A stretch of 48,466 bases of DNA from NCBI RefSeq assembly GCF_947501385.1, contig NZ_CANMVP010000033.1, positions 1-48,466 of the forward strand. The letters are read 5' to 3'. Positions within the stretch are counted from its first letter, which is position 1, and each line of letters opens with the position of its first letter. The position numbers were made by a program, and so were the translations under genes. Positions 6,740-15,573 of the stretch are shown here, piece by piece. The notes beneath the pieces were generated by a model. The model worked only from the letters and a program-made list of their open reading frames with translations. It was not told the DNA's origin and did no database searches. The DNA is from an uncultured Polaribacter sp. (GTDB taxonomy: Bacteria > Bacteroidota > Bacteroidia > Flavobacteriales > Flavobacteriaceae).

Positions 6740-8374
6740 TTAATTTATGACTTTAATAATTAAGAAATTGTCGGGTTCTAATTTCAATTTTCCAAATACT
6801 GTTTTTTCTTTTTCTTTTAGAACAATTTCATAATATGTTTCACTAAAATTAAAATAGCACGTAATGGATTCACAATTACTTGTTCTTGAAAATGAAATTA
6901 AATCATCTGAAAACGTTAAATCTGTATATTCTCCATATTGAAGGGTCAATTCAGAATTACGTAATGCTATTATTTTTTTATACGTATTAAGTAATGAATT
7001 TTTGTCTTTCTCTAAAGCTTTAATATTCAAATCTTTATAATTTTGATGAATCTTTATCCAAGAGGTCTTATTTGAAAATCCTGCATTATCACTATTATCC
7101 CATTGCATCGGACTTCTAGATTTATCTCTATTATGGGTATTTCCTTTTATAAGGGCTTCTTCTTTAGACGTTCCATTATCTAAAGCCAAATGATAGTGTG
7201 TACGCCCTTGAATATCCATCATTTCATCTATTGAATTTGCTTCAATATTTTCCATACCAATCTCTTCGCCATAATATATAAAGGGAACGCCCTTTGCCGT
7301 TAGCATTAAAGCTGCTAAAGTTTCAGCTCTTTTAGGATTATTGTTTGCGAGACGATTTATAAGACGTGGCATGTCATGACTTCCAAAAAATAATGTTGGA
7401 TAATTGCTCATATTTTTTTCCATGCTTTGCAACTCATCAAATATTCGTTGTGCAGAAAATTCTTTTATACTTCCAAAATTAAAATTGAATACAACGTCCA
7501 ATAATTCTGTGCCTTGATATTGTTTTAAAACCTCAATTTTATCACTTCCTATTTCTCCAACAATAAAACGGTTATCGTATTCATTAATGGTCGCTCGAAT
7601 CCTTTTCATGGCCTCTTTAACACCTTTTTGATTAATATCATTGAGGTGTTCCTGTTCTCCTTTTTCATTTGTTGGATTGTCTAAAGTGATCCCTTCAGTA
7701 GTCAAAAAGTTGATAACATCCAACCGAAATCCGTCAACACCCAACTCCAACCAAAATCTTAAAACCTTTTGAATTTCTTCAACAACTTTTGGGTTTTCCC
7801 AATTAAGGTCTGCCATTTTAACATCAAACTGATGGTAATAATATTGGTTTGTGGTGCTATCCAATTCCCAAGCAGATCCACCAAAAAAAGACTCCCAATT
7901 ATTGGGTTGGTCTTTCCAAATATAATAATCCCTGTAGGAATTGTCTTTTGATTTTTTCGACTCCTGAAACCATTTTGATTCGGTAGACGTATGATTTAAA
8001 ACCAAATCCATAATTATTTTGATGTCTTTTCTATGGGCTTCTTCCAAGAAATATTTAAAATCTTCCAAGGTGCCATAAGTGGAATCAATTTTATAATAAT
8101 CAGAAACATCATAGCCATTATCTACTTTTGGCGATTGCAAAAAAGGCGTTAACCAAAGACCTTTAATTCCCAAGTTTTGAATGTAATCTAACTTGGATGT
8201 CAATCCTTTAAAATCACTGTAACCATCGCCATTGCTGTCTTTGTAACTGGGCATATAAATTTCATAGAAAACAGTTTCTTTCCACCATGTTTTATCTGAT
8301 GAACCTGAAATAGTCTTTGAATTGCATGAAGAAATCAATAAAAGACATAAAAGAAATGGAACAACCGCTTTCAT
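6740..8374 (-). CDS. GH13 alpha-amylase-family lipoprotein
   Basis: A 544-residue glycoside hydrolase of family 13, acting on alpha-glucosidic links. It is probably surface or periplasmic, since the signal peptide ends in a lipobox with Cys17. The (beta/alpha)8 motifs are visible: DLVLNH at 123-128, the nucleophile Asp219 in DGFRLDVINF, the acid/base Glu274 in IVGEIGS, and the third carboxylate Asp334 in GSHDMPR. The end has a small beta domain. The DSNGDGYSDFKGL start (residues 46-58) resembles oligo-1,6-glucosidase/alpha-glucosidase-type GH13 members rather than endo-amylases. It is the last gene of the operon, 3 bp behind its neighbour, and shares the susCD-driven transcript. A GH13 enzyme beside GH130 is not the usual mannan enzyme set, so the exact substrate stays open. 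Confidence 0.9.
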   Translation of the reverse strand: MKAVVPFLLCLLLISSCNSKTISGSSDKTWWKETVFYEIYMPSYKDSNGDGYSDFKGLTSKLDYIQNLGIKGLWLTPFLQSPKVDNGYDVSDYYKIDSTYGTLEDFKYFLEEAHRKDIKIIMDLVLNHTSTESKWFQESKKSKDNSYRDYYIWKDQPNNWESFFGGSAWELDSTTNQYYYHQFDVKMADLNWENPKVVEEIQKVLRFWLELGVDGFRLDVINFLTTEGITLDNPTNEKGEQEHLNDINQKGVKEAMKRIRATINEYDNRFIVGEIGSDKIEVLKQYQGTELLDVVFNFNFGSIKEFSAQRIFDELQSMEKNMSNYPTLFFGSHDMPRLINRLANNNPKRAETLAALMLTAKGVPFIYYGEEIGMENIEANSIDEMMDIQGRTHYHLALDNGTSKEEALIKGNTHNRDKSRSPMQWDNSDNAGFSNKTSWIKIHQNYKDLNIKALEKDKNSLLNTYKKIIALRNSELTLQYGEYTDLTFSDDLISFSRTSNCESITCYFNFSETYYEIVLKEKEKTVFGKLKLEPDNFLIIKVIN

Positions 8375-8377
8375 GCG

Positions 8378-10129
8378 CTATTCTTTCGATTTATAATGAT
8401 AATCTATTACCACCTCATCTGCGTATAATTTTCCACTTTTCTCTGAAATAACAGCTTTTTGAGGAACAAAAACCAATAAAGCCGCATGTTCTTTGGCAAT
8501 ATTAAAAGTAAAATCACCAATTACATTTTCGGCAATAAATGCTCTTTGAATGGCATCGTAAATCTTTAATTCTTGTGCTCCTGTTGAAATGGTTACGGCT
8601 TTAACTTCTGGATTTGGATTGTAATATAGATATGAAGGATGTGCTTCGGATTTATAAAAATCTGTTGCCAACAAATCCAATTGCAAGATATTATCAACGT
8701 TGGTCTTAGAAATTATGGCACCAGCAATTCCCACATGCCCACTGCCATAAACGCTAAATTGGGATACTTTAGGATTGTCTTTGTTCCATTTCATGCCATC
8801 ACCAATTGCAATGGGCGCTTCTAAATCTAAATACAGTCCTTCCTCTACATAATGCGATTTTTTTATAAGCCCCTCGTAAGCTATGACTCCTTTAGTATGT
8901 TCCTTTTCCTCAGGAATTGTTTGGTGCTCATCTGGAATTTCATAGGGATAAAATAACCGTGATGCATTAGCGGCATTCAACATCCATTTACCTATGGCAT
9001 TTGCATAACGTTGGTCGTACCTAACCATCGGCACTAAGGGCCACATGGTATCATAGGTATTCATTAAAAACCCAAAACCACCTTGATCTACAGTGCTTCC
9101 AACAATTCCCGAAATATCATAACCATTCCAATTGTCAACCAAAACGCCCCAACCTTCTCTACAAACCGAGGTACCATCAAAAGTCCAATCTAATATTTTT
9201 GAATACTCATAATTGGTATCTTCTTCGGCATTTAAACGGGCCGCTACATAAGCTCCAAAAGGCATTAATATTTCATAAAACCTATTTTCTTTCTGATTTA
9301 AAAGTACTTCTAATGATGATTTTGCGCCTTTTAAATATTTTGGGTCATTAAATTTTTGATAGGCAGAATACAACACATAAGCATGTCCTGCAGCCACATC
9401 TTCTTGTGAACAAATCCAATTTTTAGTGGGTTGCATAGTGGCGTAATTAAAAAAGGAATAGCTGTAATCACCATCTAAAACAGCATCAGCCTCATAAAAT
9501 TTATCGGCTACAGAACGTAAAATGGGTTCAAAACCTGTTTCGTTTGGATAAAAATCCGCCACCGCATAAAACATCACGTTGGGATACACATCATACCACC
9601 AATCTCTAGCATAGCCACCACCTAATTGGGCGACCTCTGGACAGGTATTGTTCATCATAATATCCCATTTCGTTTCGGAATTGAAATAATTTTTCAGCAT
9701 ACCCGCATAGTTTTTACCATTCTGGTTCGATTTATCTACACCTACCAAACTGCCCCCTAATACAGAACCAATACTCGCCAAGGATTCATGAAAAATACCA
9801 TCATAATGTGCTATTCCTTGTCTAACATCGCCCATTGCTGTATAAATCCCGTAGGTTTCTTGATCTACATTTTTACGGGAATTATCTTTCCAGATCAAAG
9901 GCCAATACATTCCTGTTTGATTGGGGTCGTACACCAATCTATCATAATCTTTTGCTATCTGGTGGAAGTCGATAATCTTAAATGGTTTTGGTAAATTGGG
10001 CATGGAATCAATCCGGCTCAAATGAAGCTGATCGACTGGATTTTCTATGGTAAATTTTGATGTTTCGGTTTTGCATGAATAAATACCCAAACCGATCATT
10101 AAAACTAGAATGTATTTCATTATTTTCAT
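8378..10129 (-). CDS. Large PUL lipoprotein, possible (alpha/alpha)-barrel enzyme
   Basis: A 583-residue lipoprotein (Cys19 after GLGIYS). I do not recognise the family with certainty. It is rich in aromatic residues and has segments typical of helical-toroid carbohydrate enzymes: YGIYTAMGDVRQGIAHYDGI, GGGYARDWWYDVYPNVMFYAVADFYP, SQEDVAAGHAYVLYSAYQKF, and CREGWGVLVDNWNGYDISGIVGS. A C-terminal beta-rich part follows from about residue 470. It lies 15 bp after the MFS gene and 3 bp before the GH13 gene, so it belongs to the same operon. A role as a novel glycoside hydrolase, lyase or glycan-binding lipoprotein on the same substrate is likely but unproven. Confidence 0.75.
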   Translation of the reverse strand: MKIMKYILVLMIGLGIYSCKTETSKFTIENPVDQLHLSRIDSMPNLPKPFKIIDFHQIAKDYDRLVYDPNQTGMYWPLIWKDNSRKNVDQETYGIYTAMGDVRQGIAHYDGIFHESLASIGSVLGGSLVGVDKSNQNGKNYAGMLKNYFNSETKWDIMMNNTCPEVAQLGGGYARDWWYDVYPNVMFYAVADFYPNETGFEPILRSVADKFYEADAVLDGDYSYSFFNYATMQPTKNWICSQEDVAAGHAYVLYSAYQKFNDPKYLKGAKSSLEVLLNQKENRFYEILMPFGAYVAARLNAEEDTNYEYSKILDWTFDGTSVCREGWGVLVDNWNGYDISGIVGSTVDQGGFGFLMNTYDTMWPLVPMVRYDQRYANAIGKWMLNAANASRLFYPYEIPDEHQTIPEEKEHTKGVIAYEGLIKKSHYVEEGLYLDLEAPIAIGDGMKWNKDNPKVSQFSVYGSGHVGIAGAIISKTNVDNILQLDLLATDFYKSEAHPSYLYYNPNPEVKAVTISTGAQELKIYDAIQRAFIAENVIGDFTFNIAKEHAALLVFVPQKAVISEKSGKLYADEVVIDYHYKSKE

Positions 10130-10144
10130 CTGTAATATTCTTTT

Positions 10145-11458
10145 TTATTGAACTTTCGTAACATCTATCCCTATAACATCTTTATTTTGAGTGGTTACAT
10201 TTTTAGTCGCTAAGGTTTCATTTTCCAATGTTTCTTGTTGTTTTAAAAGCTGTTTTGCAATAATTATAGAGAGCAATTGAAGTACACCAATAATCAATAA
10301 GGCGTACCTTAATGCGATGTCCGTATTTATATAAAAAGCAATCACCAAGAACGTACCTGCGCCTAAAAAACGACCGACGAACAGACCAAATTCATGATTT
10401 AAAATATAGGAAAACTCATTTCTGTTTTCTATTGATGAAAGTAAATCTATAACTTTTAATTGAATAGGAAAATAAGCAATATCAAGAACCGGTCTGGCTA
10501 TCAATAATAAAAACATAAATAAGATGACGCCTGTTGTATTAAAAAGCAACCCATTAAAAAATGATGCCAAGAAAAAGCAAATGAGCCCCACGGAAAAAAT
10601 AGCCAATCGGTGTTTTGGTTTTGAATATTTCCCTAGAAGCAGCATAATTACAGCGGCTATAACGGCGCCTATTGATATTGCCGAACCCAATGCGCCTTCT
10701 GAGTGGAAAAATTTCATCATTAACATAGCAGGTGCCGTAACTATAAAACCTTGTGCCAACCCCTTTAATACGGCCAATTGAAGCATTTTTTTCCAGAGTT
10801 TGTGAAATTTAAAATATAAGAACTTCTCATTCTTTGGTTTTTCGTAGGTCCCGAAATGAAATACGATAGATGCCAATATGGTAATGCCAAAAACAATCAT
10901 GGTGATGACCCTATAAGCTGAATTAACACCTTCATTTTTCAAACCGCCTTCCACTTCCCCGCTCATTAAAAACCATCCTATAAGGACAGGTACCGTAGAT
11001 GCAATGATGGTGTACAAAAATGTTTCCAGACCATAGTAAAAATTTCGTGTTCTATCTTTGGTGGTAGCCAGTACCAAATAGTCCCTATTGGCCCAATACA
11101 GCCCAAACGACATGCCCATGATTAAACCGGCTATGGCTATTCCTGTATAATTAATTTCATCTAAAGACATCATAAACACCATGGAGACGCCGCTTAGTAT
11201 CATTCCCAATGAGAATAACCTTTTGATATTGATTTTGTTCAATAAAAATCCATTTATAAAAAAAGTAATGGGAATCCCCACATAAATGGCCAATTGATAT
11301 AAGATAACTTTTGAAGGATCGTTAGAATTTCTCATGATGTACGACGCTACAAAAATGTCGATTACGGGCAATACAAAAGCATAAATGGTATTTGTAAGTA
11401 TCAATATTTTTGCACTCTTTGTAAAATCTTTTAATCCTACTTTTGCTAAATCTATCAT
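10145..11458 (-). CDS. MFS transporter, probable oligosaccharide importer
   Basis: A 437-residue major facilitator superfamily protein with about twelve hydrophobic helices spread from residue 15 to 405 and a hydrophilic tail of about 30 residues. Its start codon overlaps the stop of the GH130 gene by one base (TAATG), so the two are translationally coupled. In Bacteroidota, GH130 genes are often next to MFS transporters that bring the disaccharide or short oligosaccharide into the cytosol, and that role is inferred here. The transported sugar cannot be read from the sequence. Confidence 0.85.
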   Translation of the reverse strand: MIDLAKVGLKDFTKSAKILILTNTIYAFVLPVIDIFVASYIMRNSNDPSKVILYQLAIYVGIPITFFINGFLLNKINIKRLFSLGMILSGVSMVFMMSLDEINYTGIAIAGLIMGMSFGLYWANRDYLVLATTKDRTRNFYYGLETFLYTIIASTVPVLIGWFLMSGEVEGGLKNEGVNSAYRVITMIVFGITILASIVFHFGTYEKPKNEKFLYFKFHKLWKKMLQLAVLKGLAQGFIVTAPAMLMMKFFHSEGALGSAISIGAVIAAVIMLLLGKYSKPKHRLAIFSVGLICFFLASFFNGLLFNTTGVILFMFLLLIARPVLDIAYFPIQLKVIDLLSSIENRNEFSYILNHEFGLFVGRFLGAGTFLVIAFYINTDIALRYALLIIGVLQLLSIIIAKQLLKQQETLENETLATKNVTTQNKDVIGIDVTKVQ

Positions 11459-12507
11459 TATTGTCCCAGTGTTTTTAATATTTGATTCATTGAAAAGCTA
11501 GCTAAACAAACATGTTCATCTGATGCTCCATAATACATTTTGATGGTGTCCCCATCGACTATATGTCCGTTTGTGAAAACCACATTTCCAAAAAAACCAG
11601 TTTGTTCATAACTGGCAATGGGTTCCATAATGGGCAATTCAGAACGCGCAATAACTATTGAAGGATCTTCTAAATCCAATAAAATAGCACCTAAACAGTA
11701 CCGATTAGCTTCTGTAGCACCATGATAAATTTCCAACCACCCTTTATCCGTTTTAATGGGGGCAGCCCCTGCCCCTAAACGTTTGCTATCAAACTTTCCA
11801 TCTCGTGTTTTTGCAATACATTTATGATTGCCCCAATGAATACTATCCGGGGACTCTGAAATCCAGATATAGTTTCCCCCTAGTTCTGGACTGCTTGGTC
11901 TATGAAGCGCGAAATATTTACCATTTATTTTTTCTTCAAAAATGGCGCAATCTTTATTGTGCGGACTAAATATCATGCCTTTTTTTTCGAAGTTTTTCCA
12001 ATCCTTTGTTGTTCTTAATCCAACGCCTACACCATTGGGTGACACCATGGTATAGGTTAAATAATAGGTATCTTCAATTTTTGAAACCCTACAATCTTCA
12101 ATACCATAGCTTTCATAGTCGCCTTCTCCAAAAAGCGAAAGGTAATTTTTGCCTTCTTTGAATGTTATTCCATCCTCACTAAAAAGCAACCTAAGATGTG
12201 ATATGGTTGTTAAATAATCTATGCCATCATAACTGATAACCCTGGCATCGGACGCATCCAGTTTTGGGTCATTCAAATTAAAATCCAAAATTTCAACGTT
12301 GCCAAAATCATTGTAAAGGGGTACGGACAAGAGACCTTCTTTTTGAACCGTGCGTTCTGCCACCCTTACCAAAAGTCCTATTTTCCCATTAAACTCAAAC
12401 ACGCCCGGATTTAGCAAACACTCAATAATCATGTTTTCATTGCTGGGTTCTAAATCTTTTGGGGAAATAAGAGGATTTTGATTATTTCTTTTTGAGATAT
12501 TTTTCAT
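11458..12507 (-). CDS. GH130 family beta-mannoside phosphorylase or hydrolase
   Basis: A 349-residue protein with no signal peptide, so cytosolic. GH130 five-bladed propeller motifs are present: LLVRVAER near 45-52, the GIEDCRV segment at 135-141 with the likely catalytic Asp138, DWKNFEKKG then SPHNKDCAIF at 169-190, LHRP at 201-204 with a candidate phosphate-binding Arg203, and GAGAAPIKTDKGWLEIYHGA in the later part. The usual Pro after the catalytic Asp is Cys here. GH130 enzymes phosphorolyse or hydrolyse beta-mannosides (beta-1,4-Man-Glc, beta-1,4-Man-GlcNAc, beta-1,2-mannosides). I cannot assign the subfamily. It is the strongest clue that the locus targets a mannose-containing glycan. 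Confidence 0.88.
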   Translation of the reverse strand: MKNISKRNNQNPLISPKDLEPSNENMIIECLLNPGVFEFNGKIGLLVRVAERTVQKEGLLSVPLYNDFGNVEILDFNLNDPKLDASDARVISYDGIDYLTTISHLRLLFSEDGITFKEGKNYLSLFGEGDYESYGIEDCRVSKIEDTYYLTYTMVSPNGVGVGLRTTKDWKNFEKKGMIFSPHNKDCAIFEEKINGKYFALHRPSSPELGGNYIWISESPDSIHWGNHKCIAKTRDGKFDSKRLGAGAAPIKTDKGWLEIYHGATEANRYCLGAILLDLEDPSIVIARSELPIMEPIASYEQTGFFGNVVFTNGHIVDGDTIKMYYGASDEHVCLASFSMNQILKTLGQ

Positions 12508-12557
12508 GAAATTTAGGATTGTATTTTCAAAATATAAGGAGTTTATATGTGTGGTTG

Positions 12558-13880
12558 TTATTTTAGTTTTTCAATTTCTAAAAGCATGAGCAACGTTTCT
12601 AGCGTTGATTCTGCTCCAGAGTTCATATTTACTTCATTTAGCCCAGTAATTCCATCAAAACAAACGCCTGTATCTGGATTATACATGGCTTTATTAGCAT
12701 CATTTTTTCCTGATATCCATAGCGCTAGTCCATTAACAATCGCTAAATGTTTTTCATCATTTGAATACTGATATGCTTCAGAAGCTGCCCAAATCATCGG
12801 TCTAACTCCATATGCAATTTGAGGATATTCGTTTCTGTTTACTTCAACAAAATTATCTCCAGACTTGTTTATCCAAAAAGCTTCAGCAAAACCATTTTGT
12901 AGCATTTTAGGGTAAAAATTTTCAATCTCCAGAAGCGCACTATTAATATATTCTTGCTTATTAAAAACTTGTCCTGCTTTTAATAACGCATAGGCTTGAT
13001 TGTTTCCCCAAGCATGCCATACATTTTCAGAGCTTAAAAAAGCGCCATATGGAAAATTGTTAGCGTCCCCTTTTTGCATAACTAATATACCTGTCGCTAA
13101 TTGATCAATTATTGTTTTAGCATCTTCATCAGCTGTTCTTAAATAATATTTTAATACACCCAATATTAATACGGCCGATTGATCTGCCGCTGATTTATTA
13201 GGGAGCCATGTGGGTAATTCTATCGTATTGATAAATTCTGTGTTTAAATACGTTGTTGGAAGATCTCTTTTAATAGTTGTTATTAATTTTTCTGAAGCCA
13301 ATGCTATTCTGTCTCCTATATCTTCATCAGATTTTAAAAAAGGATATGCGGATTCTAACGCCCATAATGCTCTGAATGACCACCAATCTAAAACTGCAAG
13401 TGATGTTCTGTATGTAGTATTTATAGAAAGATTATTCCATATAAAATTATGAAAGTAACCATTTTGGTTTTGCATCTGTAAAACAAATTCGGTAAGGTTT
13501 TTAATTTTTTCTAACGCAATTTCGTCGGTATTATATAATTCCAAATATTTAGACAACATTACAATTGCTCTCGCAACATCATCTACACAAGTAAAGCCCT
13601 CATTGGGTTCAATTGCATACTCATAATTTGGGTATTCACTATAAATATGAATAATTCCAACTTTTTTTTCATTAAAACGAATCTCTTTATAAAGATGATT
13701 AAAATGACTAAAATTTATAGCATCATTAAATAAAGGGGCAGAAGCTGTAATGGTGTCTTTGGGTGGCGGCGAAATATTATCATCTTCAAAGGGTTCCTTT
13801 GAACTGCATGACACAAATACTAAAAGTAGTATCCCATAAAAGAGTATGCTTTTTCTAGATATAAATGTCATGACTACCAA
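12558..13880 (-). CDS. Lipoprotein with six-hairpin (alpha/alpha) glycosidase-like fold
   Basis: A 440-residue lipoprotein, Cys25 in VFVSC when read from 13880; the Met at residue 4 is an equally good start. The segment PNEGFTCVDDVARAIVMLSKY (residues 92-112) resembles the DDxARA motif of helical-barrel modules found with mannoside phosphorylases. Further regular helix pairs carry WxxNN-type aromatic motifs (NGYFHNFIWN, NVWHAWGNNQAYALLKAG, AYGVRPMIWAASEAY). No catalytic pair can be fixed. It lies 190 bp after susD with a hairpin between them, and 50 bp before the GH130 gene. Likely a surface or periplasmic enzyme or binding protein of the locus. Confidence 0.75.
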   Translation of the reverse strand: MVVMTFISRKSILFYGILLLVFVSCSSKEPFEDDNISPPPKDTITASAPLFNDAINFSHFNHLYKEIRFNEKKVGIIHIYSEYPNYEYAIEPNEGFTCVDDVARAIVMLSKYLELYNTDEIALEKIKNLTEFVLQMQNQNGYFHNFIWNNLSINTTYRTSLAVLDWWSFRALWALESAYPFLKSDEDIGDRIALASEKLITTIKRDLPTTYLNTEFINTIELPTWLPNKSAADQSAVLILGVLKYYLRTADEDAKTIIDQLATGILVMQKGDANNFPYGAFLSSENVWHAWGNNQAYALLKAGQVFNKQEYINSALLEIENFYPKMLQNGFAEAFWINKSGDNFVEVNRNEYPQIAYGVRPMIWAASEAYQYSNDEKHLAIVNGLALWISGKNDANKAMYNPDTGVCFDGITGLNEVNMNSGAESTLETLLMLLEIEKLK

Positions 13881-13989
13881 TTTTATTTGTGTTTACAGGT
13901 TTTAATTTTGAAGTCATACTATTTTTTTGATGATTATTCTGAACCAATATTGAGTTGTTTAAAGTAAGCAACCCTATTTTTATTGATTT

Positions 13990-14025
13990 AAAGAGAAGCA
14001 ACCAACTTAAAGACTACTTCTCTTT
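13990..14025 (-). terminator. Hairpin between susD and downstream enzymes
   Basis: AAAGAGAAG (13990-13998) and CTTCTCTTT (14017-14025) form a perfect 9-bp stem with an 18-base loop, 46 bp behind the susD stop. There is no long U-tract on the minus strand, so it is a weak terminator or a processing/stabiliser stem. Either would let the abundant SusCD be made in excess over the downstream enzymes. Confidence 0.4.
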
Positions 14026-14070
14026 TCTTTATCAATAAAACCAAACTAAAAAACTGTTTTTATAAAAATT

Positions 14071-15555
14071 CTAATAATTAGTATTTTGTGTAATGGTTCC
14101 TCCAGATTTATCAATATCTCTTTGAGGAATTGGATACAAATAATTATGGTCTTGAAAACTTTTACCAAGATCTGTTAGAACTGTTTTGGCTGTTTTCCAT
14201 CTTTTTAAATCATTAAATCTTTGAGATTCAAAACCTAACTCGACTCTTCTTTCAGACATTAACCAGTCTTTTATTTGAGATGGATTCGTGGAATTGGGTC
14301 TGTCTACTAAAGTGCCTGCAGGAATTGTAGAACCGTCTGCTGTAGGACTTGTTCTTGCTCTTGCTCTAATTTGATTAATAATTGCAATAGCACCCGGATA
14401 ATCTCCATTTTCATTCAATGCTTCCGCTTTCCAAAGTAATACATCTGCATAGCGAATAAAAATTCTGTTCCCAGGAGAATTATCATTCCCTTTATAATCT
14501 ATAGTTGATCCCAATATTTTAGACACATGTTGATTCGCTACATCCACAGTATATAATAACCTAGGATCATTGGGCTCAAAAGCATTTATAAAATTTTCTG
14601 TAGGTGCAAAAAAGCCCCATCCAGAAACTGCTGCAAGTCCATTTCCTCTATTTGGAACTTCACCAGAACGGTGGTCATAAGCAAAAATAACCTCATTATC
14701 AGTAAATTCTTTGCTTGCGTCAAAACTGTCAAAATAGTTGGTATTTAGGCTGTAAAAAGCGAGTGCATCTAACTCTGCAATTAAATTGAGTACACTGCCC
14801 CAATCATTACCATAATGCACGGCAACTTTTGCTTGCAATGCAATTACCGCTCCTTTTGAAACTCTTGATTTGTCTGATGGATCTGGATATTTTGTATTAG
14901 GTAGTAATTTTTTAGCTTCTGATAAATCTGAATTAATTTGAGCCAAAACTTCACTAACAGGTACATTTACTGCAACTTCAAACGCTTCTTGAAATGATTG
15001 TAAAGGCGTAAGTAATACGGGTACATTTCCAAAATTGTTTATCAAATCAAAATAGTAAAAAGAACGTAAAAAATAAGCTTCCCCTAATAATTGATTTTTA
15101 CGAGTTTCACTCATTCCTACAAATTGCACTGTTTCATTATTTGTTAATAAGCTTATCCCGAAGTTTACCCTATTGATACCTTCATAATTATACGCCCAAA
15201 TGCCATTGAATGCTGGGTTTTCTGAAGTGAAATTAAAAAAACTTACTTCATCCATCCAAGCTTGATCGCCATCTGGACTCCATTTTTTATTCATATCATT
15301 GGCTGCAATGTCCTGTAAAATAATGTCATTTCTAAATACCGTTCCCCCAGTCCAGTCCCATCCTCCAAAAATACTATTTAAGGTGCTTCCTAAGGGTTCA
15401 TAAGACGATCTTATGGAGGTTTCTAAACCTATTAATGTAGGTGTTGTATCTACTTGATCTATGGTTAGTAGTCCGATTGGATCCCTAGTAAGTTCGTCAT
15501 TACAACCTACCAGAATGATAAAGAGTACGATTATACTATTATATATTGTTTTCAT
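14071..15555 (-). CDS. susD-like: SusD/RagB-family surface glycan-binding lipoprotein
   Basis: A 494-residue lipoprotein with Cys18 (IILVGC). It has the SusD layout: an N-terminal tetratricopeptide-like part (FNGIWAYNYEGINRVNFGIS, LLGEAYFLRSFYYFDLINNFGNVPVLL), a variable middle, and the typical end with IRYADVLLWKAEALNENGDYPGAIAIINQIRARA and ERRVELGFESQRFNDLKRWKTA. It caps the SusC barrel at the cell surface and binds the glycan. The gene follows susC by 18 bp, and the pair is the core of the polysaccharide utilisation locus. Confidence 0.95.
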   Translation of the reverse strand: MKTIYNSIIVLFIILVGCNDELTRDPIGLLTIDQVDTTPTLIGLETSIRSSYEPLGSTLNSIFGGWDWTGGTVFRNDIILQDIAANDMNKKWSPDGDQAWMDEVSFFNFTSENPAFNGIWAYNYEGINRVNFGISLLTNNETVQFVGMSETRKNQLLGEAYFLRSFYYFDLINNFGNVPVLLTPLQSFQEAFEVAVNVPVSEVLAQINSDLSEAKKLLPNTKYPDPSDKSRVSKGAVIALQAKVAVHYGNDWGSVLNLIAELDALAFYSLNTNYFDSFDASKEFTDNEVIFAYDHRSGEVPNRGNGLAAVSGWGFFAPTENFINAFEPNDPRLLYTVDVANQHVSKILGSTIDYKGNDNSPGNRIFIRYADVLLWKAEALNENGDYPGAIAIINQIRARARTSPTADGSTIPAGTLVDRPNSTNPSQIKDWLMSERRVELGFESQRFNDLKRWKTAKTVLTDLGKSFQDHNYLYPIPQRDIDKSGGTITQNTNY

Positions 15556-15573
15556 CTTTAATGATTTTATAAA

